A DNA stretch of 64,000 nt from an uncultured Prevotella sp. (GTDB lineage Bacteria > Bacteroidota > Bacteroidia > Bacteroidales > Bacteroidaceae). Each line of letters begins with the position of its first letter. The first letter of the stretch is position 1. A program made the position numbers and the translations under genes. Where the stretch lies: NCBI GenBank assembly GCA_900551055.1, contig URUK01000001.1, forward strand, positions 173,506 to 237,505. The letters are read 5' to 3'. The notes beneath the pieces are model-generated. The model was given only the letters and a program-made list of their open reading frames with translations. It was not told the origin of the DNA and did not search any database. Below, piece after piece: positions 7,449 to 16,546 of the stretch.

Positions 7449-8480
7449 ATGATTAAAATTGGTATCAATGGATTTGGCCGTATCGGCCGTTTCGTTTTCC
7501 GTGCTTCTCTCGAAGAGGCTAACAAGAACGATGTAGTAGTAGTAGGTATCAACGACCTCCTGCCTGTTGACTACATGGCTTACATGCTGAAATATGACAC
7601 GATGCACGGCCGTTTCGATGGCACTATCGAGGCTGACGTGGAGAAGAACGAGCTTATTGTAAACGGCAACCACATCCGCGTTACAGCAGAGAAGGACGCT
7701 GCAAACCTGAAGTGGGACGAAATCGGCGCTGAATACGTAGTTGAGTCTACCGGCCTTTACCTGACAATGGACCGTGCAGAGAAGCACCTCCAGGCTGGCG
7801 CTAAATATGTAGTGCTGTCAGCTCCTTCAAAGAAGGGCGAGGACGGCCGTCAGGCTGACATGTTCGTATGCGGCGTAAATACCGACACATACGCTGGCCA
7901 GAAGATTGTTTCAAATGCATCTTGCACAACCAACTGCTTGGCTCCTATAGCTAAAGTCCTGAACGACAAGTTCGGCATCGAGACTGGTCTTATGACAACC
8001 GTTCACTCTACTACCGCTACACAGCGCACCGTTGACGGCCCGTCTATGAAGGACTGGCGTGGTGGCCGTGCTGCTTCTGGCAACATCATCCCGTCTTCTA
8101 CGGGTGCTGCTAAGGCTGTAGGCAAGGTTATTCCCGAACTGAACGGCAAGCTGACAGGTATCTCAATGCGCGTTCCTACTCTGGACGTATCAGTTGTTGA
8201 CCTGACTGTAAACCTGAAGAACCCCGCAACTAAGGAAGACATCTGCAACGCAATGAAGGAAGCTGCAGAGGGCGAACTGAAGGGTGTGCTCGGCTACACA
8301 GAGGACAAGGTCGTTTCTTCAGACTTCCTCGGCTGCCCGTTGACATCTATCTTCGACGCAGACGCAGGCGTTTACCTGACAGACAAGTTCGTTAAGGTTG
8401 TATCTTGGTATGACAACGAGATTGGTTACTCTCACAAGGTAATCGACCTCATCAAGATAATGAAGAAGCACAACGGCTAA
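7449..8480 (+). CDS. gap: Type I glyceraldehyde-3-phosphate dehydrogenase
   Basis: 343-residue glycolytic enzyme: glyceraldehyde-3-phosphate + NAD + phosphate to 1,3-bisphosphoglycerate, in the cytoplasm. The Rossmann motif NGFGRIGR is at residues 7-14. Asp36 in GINDLL points to NAD preference. The catalytic Cys is residue 159 in SNASCTTNCLAP, and the C-terminal SWYDNEIGYSHKV is intact. Codon use is visibly more biased (CTG, AAC, GGC, CGT) than in its neighbours, as expected for a highly expressed gene. It is monocistronic, with its own promoter and terminator. Confidence 0.98.
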   Translation: MIKIGINGFGRIGRFVFRASLEEANKNDVVVVGINDLLPVDYMAYMLKYDTMHGRFDGTIEADVEKNELIVNGNHIRVTAEKDAANLKWDEIGAEYVVESTGLYLTMDRAEKHLQAGAKYVVLSAPSKKGEDGRQADMFVCGVNTDTYAGQKIVSNASCTTNCLAPIAKVLNDKFGIETGLMTTVHSTTATQRTVDGPSMKDWRGGRAASGNIIPSSTGAAKAVGKVIPELNGKLTGISMRVPTLDVSVVDLTVNLKNPATKEDICNAMKEAAEGELKGVLGYTEDKVVSSDFLGCPLTSIFDADAGVYLTDKFVKVVSWYDNEIGYSHKVIDLIKIMKKHNG

Positions 8481-8502
8481 TCTTAAAATTACCGATATGA
8501 AT

Positions 8503-8542
8503 AAAATAAACCGCCAGGCATTTGCACGGCGGTTTATTTTTT
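8503..8542 (+). terminator. Terminator of gap
   Basis: Arms AAAATAAACCGCC (8503-8515) and GGCGGTTTATTTT (8528-8540) with T residues following. The loop contains the -33 element of the miaA promoter. Confidence 0.85.
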
Positions 8543-8551
8543 GTATATTTG
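8521..8551 (+). promoter_or_regulatory. Promoter of miaA
   Basis: TTTG (8521-8524), 19-base spacer, TATATTTG (8544-8551): perfect consensus. The -33 box lies in the loop of the gap terminator, so terminator and promoter are interleaved. Confidence 0.85.
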
Positions 8552-8594
8552 CAAGGTAAAAAAATGTAAAAAGTCTGCTCCATAGTTCCATGTT

Positions 8595-9527
8595 ATGAAT
8601 AAGATGATAACCATACTCGGTCCAACAGCTTCCGGCAAGACGGCTTTGGCGGCGGCTTTGGCGGTCTCAGTCGGCGGTGAGATAATAAGCGCCGACAGCC
8701 GCCAGGTGTACCGTAGGATGGACATTGGAACAGGAAAAGACCTTGCCGACTACAATGTAGAAGGCGTGCATGTGCCTTACCATCTAATAGACATAGTCGA
8801 GCCGGGCACAAAGTATAATGTTTTCGAGTACCAAAAGGACTTTGCCAAGGCTTATGACGACATCCGCAACCGTGGGCGTCTGCCAATAATGTGCGGCGGC
8901 ACGGGGCTGTATATTGAGTCTGTTTTGAAGGGATACAAGCTTCTGCCTGTACCGGAAAACAAGGAATTGCGCCACAGTCTTGAAGGCAAGACGTTGGCGG
9001 AGTTGACCGGGTTGCTTGAAAAACTGAAGTCGGAAAACGGCTCGGCCATGCACAATAAGACAGATGTGGATACTGCGAAACGTGCCATACGCGCCATAGA
9101 AATCGAGACTTATTATAAAGAACATGCTCAGGAAGAGGTACAGCCGTTTCCCGAAGTCCGTTCGGTCATCATAGGTGTGGATGTTGACCGTGACGAGCGC
9201 AGGCGTAGGATAAGCGCACGTTTGAGCCAGCGGCTCGACAATGGCATGGTAGACGAGGTCAAGGGATTGCTTGCTGAAGGCATATCTCCAGAAGACCTGA
9301 TGTATTACGGGCTTGAATATAAGTTCTTGACGGAATATATAATATGCAAGCTCACGTATGACGAGATGTTCCGCTCATTGGAAATAGCAATACATCAGTT
9401 TGCCAAGCGGCAGATGACATGGTTTCGTGGGATGGAGCGACGCAGTTTCAAAATAAACTGGATTGACGCGATGCTGCCGTTGGAAGAAAAGATAAGACGT
9501 ATAGTTGATATATATAATAAGGAATAG
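8595..9527 (+). CDS. miaA: tRNA dimethylallyltransferase
   Basis: 310 residues. It transfers the dimethylallyl group from DMAPP to A37 of tRNAs that read UNN codons. The P-loop GPTASGKT is at residues 9-16. SADSRQVYRRMDIGTGKD (the Asp catalytic region), HLIDIVEPG and the tRNA-binding stretch GGTGLYIES are all present, as is FAKRQMTWFR at the C-terminus. ATG at 8595 gives MNKMITILGPTASGKT; the Met at codon 4 is an alternative start. It has a strong promoter and precedes the lipid kinase gene by 34 bases, so the two are probably cotranscribed. Confidence 0.96.
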   Translation: MNKMITILGPTASGKTALAAALAVSVGGEIISADSRQVYRRMDIGTGKDLADYNVEGVHVPYHLIDIVEPGTKYNVFEYQKDFAKAYDDIRNRGRLPIMCGGTGLYIESVLKGYKLLPVPENKELRHSLEGKTLAELTGLLEKLKSENGSAMHNKTDVDTAKRAIRAIEIETYYKEHAQEEVQPFPEVRSVIIGVDVDRDERRRRISARLSQRLDNGMVDEVKGLLAEGISPEDLMYYGLEYKFLTEYIICKLTYDEMFRSLEIAIHQFAKRQMTWFRGMERRSFKINWIDAMLPLEEKIRRIVDIYNKE

Positions 9528-9561
9528 AAAGGTAATTCAGTTATACTAAAAGTAAGGTAAA

Positions 9562-10497
9562 ATGACGATGTCAAATACTCGTTGGGGAATATTATACTGT
9601 CCGAAGCACGGTGTGTCAGGAGCGAAAAAACGTTGGAGCAAGATTGAAAGTAGCCTGAAATCCAACGGAATTGATTTTGACTTCGTGCAATGTGAGCGGC
9701 AGGATGGGGTAGTCCGTCTTGTCAATATGTTCATAGACAATGGTTATAAGACAATAGTTGTTGTAGGAGGAGACTCTGCTCTCAACGATGCGGTGAACTG
9801 CCTTATGTCCGCAAATAAAGAAGTGCGTGAATCCATAGCCTTCGGACTTATCCCCAATGGTATGATGAACGACTTTGCCCGATATTGGGGGATAAAGGAA
9901 GGTGAGCTTGAACAGACCGTAAAGTGGCTGAAAGAACGCAGGATAAGGAAGATTGATTTGGGCTGTATCAGATACACTAACGCAAAAGGAGAAAAATGCC
10001 ACAGGTATTTTCTTAATTGCGTGAACGTCGGTCTTATTTCGGCAATAATAAAGTTACGCAGGAGTACACGCCGTTTATTGGGATATAGAACCTTGTCGTT
10101 TTTCAGCTCATTGGTATTGATGGTTTTTCAACGGCTTGATTATAAAATGTCGCTGAAAATCAATTCAGATGTAATCAACCGTAAGGTCATGACCGTATGT
10201 GTCGGCAATGCGTTGGGTTATGGACAGACTCCTAACGCCGTGCCTTACAATGGACTGCTGGATGTCTCCGTTGTATATCATCCAAAAATAACACAATTAT
10301 TTGAGGGCTTCTATCTCCTTTTTACGGGAAAGTTCTTAAATCACCATAGTGTTCATCCATACCGGACACCGGAAGTATTGGTTAATGAAGCCGTGAAAGC
10401 CCCTGTCAGCGTTGACGGAAGGCTGATAAAGAAACCTGTAGGACCGTATAAGATAATGGTAGAACAAGAGGTGATAAATTTTATAATACCAGCTTAA
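9562..10497 (+). CDS. Diacylglycerol kinase-family lipid kinase (YegS/DagK-like)
   Basis: 311 residues with a DAGK catalytic domain. The nucleotide-binding loop reads VVVGGDSALNDAVNCL (GGDG-type motif with Ser in place of the last Gly). It is followed by GLIPNGMMNDFARYWG. A C-terminal beta domain includes the conserved PVSVDGRLIKKP (VDGE-like) element. It probably phosphorylates a lipid or sphingoid-type substrate at the inner membrane, but the substrate cannot be read from sequence. ATG at 9562 and at 9568 are both possible starts. Confidence 0.88.
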   Translation: MTMSNTRWGILYCPKHGVSGAKKRWSKIESSLKSNGIDFDFVQCERQDGVVRLVNMFIDNGYKTIVVVGGDSALNDAVNCLMSANKEVRESIAFGLIPNGMMNDFARYWGIKEGELEQTVKWLKERRIRKIDLGCIRYTNAKGEKCHRYFLNCVNVGLISAIIKLRRSTRRLLGYRTLSFFSSLVLMVFQRLDYKMSLKINSDVINRKVMTVCVGNALGYGQTPNAVPYNGLLDVSVVYHPKITQLFEGFYLLFTGKFLNHHSVHPYRTPEVLVNEAVKAPVSVDGRLIKKPVGPYKIMVEQEVINFIIPA

Positions 10498-10510
10498 AGC
10501 GAACTCTTTG

Positions 10511-10542
10511 TACCAGTACTGGAACCAGTGCTGGTATTTTTT
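10511..10542 (+). terminator. Terminator of the miaA-lipid kinase unit
   Basis: Arms TACCAGTACTGG (10511-10522) and CCAGTGCTGGTA (10525-10536) followed directly by a T-run. Confidence 0.85.
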
Positions 10543-10593
10543 ATGCTTTTTCTGTGCGTAATTTGTTGTAAGGTGAAAAAAAAAGTATATTTT

Positions 10594-10624
10594 TTTGCCG
10601 TAAAAAATAATTTTATTACCTTTG
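10594..10624 (+). promoter_or_regulatory. Promoter of the alpha-glucan cluster
   Basis: TTTG (10594-10597), 19-base spacer, TACCTTTG (10617-10624): perfect Bacteroidetes consensus upstream of GH133. Confidence 0.85.
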
Positions 10625-10708
10625 AAAGGTCATTTGACGTGCTTGTTTAATATTGGCAGGTCAGATTGTTTTGATATTCGAAAAACTTTAAATCTTCTGA
10701 ATTATACC

Positions 10709-12652
10709 ATGAGTTATCTTAAATTTGAAAAAGCTCTGATGACAAACTTGGAGGAATCGCTTTCAAGGGAGTTGTTACGTACCAACCGTTCGGGGGCTTA
10801 TGCTTGCTCAACTGTTGTGGACTGCAACACGAGCAAATACCACGGCTTGTTGGTTGTACCAATTCCCGAGATGGACGATGACAATCATGTATTGCTTTCC
10901 TCTTTGGATGTCACAGTAGTCCAACACGGAGCGGAATTCAACCTTGGGCTTCACAAGTATCAGGGGAACAATTACAGCCCGAAAGGGCATAAGTACATCC
11001 GCGAGTTCAATTGCGACAAAGTACCTACAACGGTTTACCGTGTCGGAGGGGTGCTGTTGAAGAAGGAAGTGGTGTTTCAACATTATGAGAACCGCATCCT
11101 GATACGTTACACGCTTGAGGACGCACATAGCGAGACGATATTGAGGTTCAGACCGTTTCTCGCATTCCGCAGCGTAAGGCAGGTGACACACGAAAATGCG
11201 ACGGCGAGCCGTGAGTACCACATGGTTGACAATGGAATCAAGACCTGTATGTATGCCGGTTATCCAGATTTATATTTGCAATTCAGTAAGGCCAACGAGT
11301 TTGTTTTTGTGCCTGACTGGTATAGGGGCATAGAGTATCCTAAGGAGCAGGAATATGGATATGCTTCAAATGAGGACTTGTATGTTCCGGGATATTTCGA
11401 GATGAATATAAAGAAAGGTGAGAGCATCGTTTTCGCCGCGTCTACTTCAAGCATCAAGACGAACACTCTGAAGCATCTCTTTGAGAAAGAAGTGGCAGAC
11501 CGCTCTCCTCGTGATAACTTCTTCCATTGTCTCGTAAACGCAGCTCATCAGTTCCATAACCGGACAAGTAAGGACGAACGTTATATTCTTGCCGGTTATC
11601 CTTGGTTCAAGTGCCGTGCGCGTGACACATTCATTTCCCTTCCGGGCTTGACGCTGGCTATTGACGAGCAAGATTATTTCGAGCTGGTAATGAAGACGGC
11701 AGAAAGGGGAGTGCGTGAGTTTATGAATGGTGAGCCGCTTACTGTGAAAATCACGGAAATGGAGCAACCGGATGTATTCTTGTGGGCTATTTGGGCTATC
11801 CAGCAGTATGCCAAGTTTGTTGGTGACGAAAAATGTCTGGAAATGTATGGAAAGTTTGTCAAGGATATACTTTGTTACATAATTGAAGGGAAACATCCGA
11901 ATCTGCGTCTTGATCCGAACGGTTTGATTTATACTGAGGGCCGCAATAATCCTGTTACCTGGATGAACTCTACTGTCAATGGACATCCAGTTGTACCGAG
12001 GACAGGTTATATTGTAGAATTTAACGCCTTATGGTATAATGCTCTAAAGTTCGGTGCAAAGTTGGCGGCATTGAAAGATGGCAACGTAAAGGTTGAAGAT
12101 TGGGAGAAAAGGGCGGAGCTATGCAAACAGTCGTTTGTTGATACTTTCCTTAACGATTATGGTTATCTGTTTGATTATGTAGACGGAAGCATGATGGATT
12201 GGAGTGTCCGTCCGAACATGATATTTCCCGTTGCATTCGACTATTCTCCTTTGTCGCAAGACCAGAAGAAAAGTGTGCTCGATGTTTGTACGCGTGAACT
12301 GCTTACTCCGAAAGGGCTGCGTTCATTGTCACCAAAAAGCGGTGGATATAATCCCATGTATGTAGGGCCGCAGCGTGATTATGCCTACCATCAGGGTACG
12401 GCGTGGCCGTGGCTCGGCGGTTTCTATATGGAAGCTTGCCTGAAATTATACAAGCGTACACGTTTGAGCTTTATTGAGCGTCAGATGGTGGGATATGAGG
12501 ATGAGATGTTGATAAACTGTCTCGGAACTATACCTGAACTGTCAGACGGGAACCCTCCGTTCCGTGCGCGTGGAGCAATATCATTTGCTATGAACGTTGC
12601 GGAAATTTTAAGAACATTGAATTTACTTGAAAAATATTCTTACGTTAAATAA
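10709..12652 (+). CDS. Glycogen debranching enzyme, GH133-type amylo-alpha-1,6-glucosidase
   Basis: 647 residues from ATG at 10709. The frame extends to 10622, but that start would lie on the -7 element. An N-terminal glycogen-debranching domain (about 1-240; RTNRSGAYACSTVVDCNTSK, then YHGLLV) precedes a C-terminal (alpha/alpha)6 domain. That domain carries ILAGYPWFKCRARDTFISLP, WMNSTVNGHPVVPRTGYIVE and YHQGTAWPWLGGFY. It hydrolyses alpha-1,6 branch points of glycogen-like storage polysaccharide in the cytoplasm; no signal peptide is seen. It is first in the cluster GH133, GT4, GH57, the arrangement I know from Bacteroides. Confidence 0.93.
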   Translation: MSYLKFEKALMTNLEESLSRELLRTNRSGAYACSTVVDCNTSKYHGLLVVPIPEMDDDNHVLLSSLDVTVVQHGAEFNLGLHKYQGNNYSPKGHKYIREFNCDKVPTTVYRVGGVLLKKEVVFQHYENRILIRYTLEDAHSETILRFRPFLAFRSVRQVTHENATASREYHMVDNGIKTCMYAGYPDLYLQFSKANEFVFVPDWYRGIEYPKEQEYGYASNEDLYVPGYFEMNIKKGESIVFAASTSSIKTNTLKHLFEKEVADRSPRDNFFHCLVNAAHQFHNRTSKDERYILAGYPWFKCRARDTFISLPGLTLAIDEQDYFELVMKTAERGVREFMNGEPLTVKITEMEQPDVFLWAIWAIQQYAKFVGDEKCLEMYGKFVKDILCYIIEGKHPNLRLDPNGLIYTEGRNNPVTWMNSTVNGHPVVPRTGYIVEFNALWYNALKFGAKLAALKDGNVKVEDWEKRAELCKQSFVDTFLNDYGYLFDYVDGSMMDWSVRPNMIFPVAFDYSPLSQDQKKSVLDVCTRELLTPKGLRSLSPKSGGYNPMYVGPQRDYAYHQGTAWPWLGGFYMEACLKLYKRTRLSFIERQMVGYEDEMLINCLGTIPELSDGNPPFRARGAISFAMNVAEILRTLNLLEKYSYVK

Positions 12653-12666
12653 TAAGGAGGGGCTAT

Positions 12667-13941
12667 ATGAAAGTTTTAATGTTTGGTTGGGAGTTTCCTC
12701 CTCACATTCTTGGCGGTCTTGGCACAGCGAGCTACGGTATAACAAAGGGACTTTCTGAGCAAGGAGACATGGAGATAACATTCTGTCTGCCGAGACCCTT
12801 TGGTGATGAGGACAAAAGTTTCATGAACATAATATCCATGAATACCGTCCCGATAGTTTATCGTGATGTAAATTATGATTATGTTAAAGAGCGGATTGGA
12901 CATGTAATGTCGCCTGAAACATATTATAGCTTGCGAGACCATATCTATGCCGACTTTAATTACATGTTGGTGAACGACCTTGGTTGTATTGAGTTCTCAG
13001 GTAAATATCAGGACAATCTGCATAGTGAAATAAACAATTATTCTATCGTTGCAGGTGTAGTGGCCCGTCAACAGGAGTTTGACATCATACACGCCCACGA
13101 CTGGTTGACTTATCCGGCCGGTATTCATGCGAAGAATGTAAGTGGCAAGCCATTGTGCATCCATGTACATGCTACTGATTTTGACCGTAGTCGCGGAAAC
13201 GTAAATCCGACGGTTTACGCGATAGAGAAGGATGGGATGGATAATGCAGACTGTATAATGTGTGTCAGTGAATTGACCCGTCAGACTGTCATAAACCATT
13301 ATCATCAAGACCCACGCAAGTGCTTCACGGTACACAATGCGGTTTATCCGTTGAGGCAGGAATTGCAAGATATACCTCGTCCAGACCATACCAATAAGGA
13401 AAAGGTTGTAACGTTTCTTGGCCGTATAACAATGCAAAAAGGTCCGGAGTATTTTGTTGAAGCGGCCAATATGGTTCTTCACCGTACACGTAATGTCCGT
13501 TTTTGTATGGCAGGAAGTGGCGATATGATGGATGCGATGATTTATCTTGCCGCAGAACGTGGAATTGCAGACCGTTTCCACTTCCCGGGATTCATGCGTG
13601 GTAAACAGGTTTATGAATGCCTTAAAGATTCAGATGTGTATGTAATGCCTTCAGTGAGTGAGCCTTTCGGCATTTCTCCATTGGAAGCCATGCAATGTGG
13701 CACGCCGACAATCATATCAAAGCAAAGCGGATGTGCCGAGATATTGACAAATTGTATAAAAGTGGATTATTGGGATATCCACGCTTTGGCTGATGCGATT
13801 TATTCAATATGCCATAATGATAGTCTGTTCGATTATTTGCAGGCGGAAGGAAAGCATGAGGTAGATCAAATCACATGGGAGAAAGTCGGTTTATGGATTC
13901 GTGAACTTTACGAGCGTACACTTGGACTTAGGGATAAATAA
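12667..13941 (+). CDS. GT4-family glycosyltransferase of the alpha-glucan cluster
   Basis: 424 residues with the GT-B fold. The N-terminal loop is FGWEFPPHILGGLGTASYG, where GGLG resembles the donor loop of glycogen synthases. IIHAHDWLTYPAG follows in the N domain. The C domain has FLGRITMQKGPEYF and the EPFGISPLEAMQCG signature with the retaining-transferase Glu. Position between a debranching enzyme and a GH57 amylase suggests it elongates alpha-glucan; donor (UDP- or ADP-glucose) unknown. The start ATG lies 14 bases after the GH133 stop, behind an AAGGAGG sequence that is a rare good Shine-Dalgarno for this window. Confidence 0.88.
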   Translation: MKVLMFGWEFPPHILGGLGTASYGITKGLSEQGDMEITFCLPRPFGDEDKSFMNIISMNTVPIVYRDVNYDYVKERIGHVMSPETYYSLRDHIYADFNYMLVNDLGCIEFSGKYQDNLHSEINNYSIVAGVVARQQEFDIIHAHDWLTYPAGIHAKNVSGKPLCIHVHATDFDRSRGNVNPTVYAIEKDGMDNADCIMCVSELTRQTVINHYHQDPRKCFTVHNAVYPLRQELQDIPRPDHTNKEKVVTFLGRITMQKGPEYFVEAANMVLHRTRNVRFCMAGSGDMMDAMIYLAAERGIADRFHFPGFMRGKQVYECLKDSDVYVMPSVSEPFGISPLEAMQCGTPTIISKQSGCAEILTNCIKVDYWDIHALADAIYSICHNDSLFDYLQAEGKHEVDQITWEKVGLWIRELYERTLGLRDK

Positions 13942-13978
13942 CTGAAATCAACAATTAACCAAAATAAGAAATACTACA

Positions 13979-15391
13979 ATGAAAACAATATGCTTATATT
14001 TTGAGATTCATCAAATAATACATCTCAAACGCTATCGTTTCTTTGACATAGGTACAGACCATTATTATTATGACGACTATGAAAACGAGCGCAGCATCAG
14101 CGACATAGCAGAGCGTTCGTATATGCCTGCGTTGGACACTTTCCTTGAAATGATAAAGAGCAATGGCAAATATTTCAAGGTGGCGTTCTCCATTTCGGGT
14201 GTAGGTCTGGAGCAGTTGGAGATGCACGCACCACAGGTTATAACGAAGCTTCAGGAGCTTAACGATACAGGTTGTGTGGAGTTTTTGGCCGAGCCGTACT
14301 CTCACGGGCTGTCTTCGCTTGTAAATGAGGAGGCTTTTGCAGCCGATGTTAAGAAACAAGCAGCAAAGATGCAAGAGTATTTCGGAAAGAAACCTACGGT
14401 ACTGAGAAACTCGTCGCTCATATATAGCGATGACATTGGCGGTCAGGCCGCAGCCATGGGCTTCAAAGGCATGCTGACTGAGGGCGCTAAGCATGTGCTC
14501 GGATGGAAGTCTCCGCATTATGTCTACAATTGTGCGATAGCTCCCAATCTTAAGCTTTTGCTTCGCGATGTTGACCTTAGCGACGACATCAGCCTGCGCT
14601 TCAACAATACAGAATGGGATGGCTACCCATTGTTTGCAGACAATTACATTAATAGAATAGCGTCTTTGCCTGATAACGAGCAGGTTATAAACATATTCAT
14701 GGAACTCTCTGCGCTTGGCATAGCACAGCCATTGTCGTCAAACATTCTTGATTTTATCAAGGCTTTGCCGATGTATGCTAAAGAAAAAGGCATAACGTTC
14801 TCAACGCCAACTGAGATTTGCCTTAAGATGAACAGCGTTGGAAATCTTGATGTGCCAGACACTTTATCGTGGGTTGACGAGGAACGTGACGTTAGCTGCT
14901 GGCTCGGCAATCCGATGCAGCGTGAAGCTTTTAACAAGCTTTATAGCGTGGCTGACCGTGTGAGGATAGCCAATGACCCGAGGATAAACCAGGATTGGGA
15001 CTATTTGCAGGCAAGCAATAATTTCCGCTTCATGACGACGAAGCCTTCAAATGTCGGCCTAGACCGTGGCATTTATAGTTCACCGTTTGATGCGTTTACA
15101 AATTATATGAATATTCTCGGCGATTTCATTAACCGTGTCAATTCGTTATATCCTGAAGAAATTGATAACGATGAGCTTAACTCATTGCTTACAACGATTA
15201 AGAATCAGGGTGACGAGATTGAGATGAAAGACAAAGAAATTGTCCGCCTGAAAGCCAAGGTTGAAAAGATGCAGGCTGTGGAAATAAAGCTGAAGGCCAA
15301 AGTCGGAAAGACTAAGACGACGGCGAAGAAGCCTGTGGCAAAATCTGCTGCAACAAAAAAAACTACGGCGGAAACTGAAAAAACAGAATGA
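13979..15391 (+). CDS. GH57 alpha-amylase-like glycoside hydrolase
   Basis: 470 residues. The N-terminal (beta/alpha)7 GH57 domain (about 1-400) has the early CLYFEIHQ segment, the nucleophile region FLAEPYSHGLSSL (Glu near residue 103) and the later RDVDLSDDISLRF with the probable acid Asp. About 70 C-terminal residues form a predicted coiled coil (EIEMKDKEIVRLKAKVEKM) and then a Lys/Thr/Ala-rich tail. Cytoplasmic, no signal peptide. With the GH133 and GT4 genes it should remodel intracellular glycogen. The basic tail is unusual for an amylase and may bind polyanions or carry the protein to the granule (speculative). Confidence 0.9.
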   Translation: MKTICLYFEIHQIIHLKRYRFFDIGTDHYYYDDYENERSISDIAERSYMPALDTFLEMIKSNGKYFKVAFSISGVGLEQLEMHAPQVITKLQELNDTGCVEFLAEPYSHGLSSLVNEEAFAADVKKQAAKMQEYFGKKPTVLRNSSLIYSDDIGGQAAAMGFKGMLTEGAKHVLGWKSPHYVYNCAIAPNLKLLLRDVDLSDDISLRFNNTEWDGYPLFADNYINRIASLPDNEQVINIFMELSALGIAQPLSSNILDFIKALPMYAKEKGITFSTPTEICLKMNSVGNLDVPDTLSWVDEERDVSCWLGNPMQREAFNKLYSVADRVRIANDPRINQDWDYLQASNNFRFMTTKPSNVGLDRGIYSSPFDAFTNYMNILGDFINRVNSLYPEEIDNDELNSLLTTIKNQGDEIEMKDKEIVRLKAKVEKMQAVEIKLKAKVGKTKTTAKKPVAKSAATKKTTAETEKTE

Positions 15392-15451
15392 CGAACGGTA
15401 TAACTGCATTCTTCCATTTTTGAAGGAAGTTTCATAGCTGAATCATTTATT

Positions 15452-15490
15452 TAAAGCCCCTACCTATTTAAAGGAGGGGCTTTACTGTTT
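15452..15490 (+). terminator. Terminator of the alpha-glucan operon
   Basis: Arms TAAAGCCCCT (15452-15461) and AGGGGCTTTA (15475-15484), then CTGTTTTTG. Confidence 0.8.
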
Positions 15491-15561
15491 TTGTAGTATT
15501 GAAAAGTTGCAATTTAGCTAATTTTATGCTTCTAATAATCTTGTTCGAGGTAAAAAAGGCT

Positions 15562-15569
15562 TATCTTTG
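15562..15569 (+). promoter_or_regulatory. -7 element of the DUF5715 gene
   Basis: TATCTTTG exact match, with CTTG at 15540-15543 as a weak -33. The TTG that opens the long frame at 15567 lies inside this element and so cannot be the start. Confidence 0.7.
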
Positions 15570-15647
15570 CAGTCAATATGCGATGCGGCAACATCTTTTG
15601 AGTGGCAAATCAAGGTGCTTGGCGTAGTCGCCAAACATATAGAAGCA

Positions 15648-16481
15648 ATGTTTCTCCGCAATAAATACAGAATAACAAAGAACAGATATTTAGCCGGTTT
15701 CTCGGTAGTTGTGTTGATCTTGGCTTTAGTGCGGCTTATATTTCCATCCGTGGCAGGCAATCGTGAGAATGTTGAATTTGTGCATGATAAAGGTGCGTCT
15801 TCGGTTGGTATTGTAAAAGCAAATCGGCAAGACACGGTAAAGCCACGTTTTATTACGCAACCGCAAGTTCTTCCTTTGGCCTCTTTTTTTGACGATACAG
15901 GTCGTATTGTCAAGCATAGGATAAACAGTGTTCCGGGTTTCAGCCGTACATTTCCGGATAATAATGACGTGCAGTTAGTAGCTGCAAATACTCATGGTGT
16001 AAAGCCTGTCAGTGACCGCGAAGAGGCGGAGCGTCGCAAGAAAGACCTTGTTTTTGTCGGTGCCAGTCCTTATTTTCATGTCGACCCGTTGAAGAGCAGC
16101 ATTCCATATCTTGTTCCACGTGCGGCCATATTGTTGAGCGACATAGGGCGGGCGTATTACGACAGTCTTCAAATAAAGGGCATTCCGCTTCATCAGATAA
16201 TAGTTACGAGCGTGCTTCGCACCCGTAATGACGTAGAGAAACTTCGTGGACATAATGCCAATGCTACCGAAAACTCATGCCATCTTTATGGCACAACGTT
16301 TGACATCTGTTATAATCGCTATAAGACCGTCAGTCCGTCAGAAGGCCGTCCTCGTCGTGCTGTCCGTAACGACACATTGAAATGGGTACTTAGTGAAGTT
16401 CTGCGTGATATGCGCGAGGCCAATCGTTGTTACGTAAAGTATGAGGTGAAGCAGGGCTGTTTCCACATAACAGCAAGGTAA
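15648..16481 (+). CDS. DUF5715 family membrane-anchored protein, peptidase M15-like
   Basis: 277 residues from ATG at 15648 (the longer frame starts inside the promoter). Residues about 14-35 form a transmembrane or uncleaved signal anchor, so the rest is periplasmic. The C-terminal half contains SVLRTRNDVEKLRG and then S210-x-H212-x-x-G215-x-T-x-D219, which matches the zinc-binding motif SxHxxGxAxD of M15 peptidoglycan peptidases (VanY/DacB type). A final FHIT puts a third His at 273. The position three residues before that His, normally the catalytic Glu, is Gly270. A wall-hydrolase or wall-binding role is therefore possible, but activity is uncertain. Confidence 0.8.
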   Translation: MFLRNKYRITKNRYLAGFSVVVLILALVRLIFPSVAGNRENVEFVHDKGASSVGIVKANRQDTVKPRFITQPQVLPLASFFDDTGRIVKHRINSVPGFSRTFPDNNDVQLVAANTHGVKPVSDREEAERRKKDLVFVGASPYFHVDPLKSSIPYLVPRAAILLSDIGRAYYDSLQIKGIPLHQIIVTSVLRTRNDVEKLRGHNANATENSCHLYGTTFDICYNRYKTVSPSEGRPRRAVRNDTLKWVLSEVLRDMREANRCYVKYEVKQGCFHITAR

Positions 16482-16546
16482 AGGGTCATATCCAGTCGCC
16501 AACTTTAGCGCATTTACAGATAACAGGTTTATAGTTTGCTAATGTT

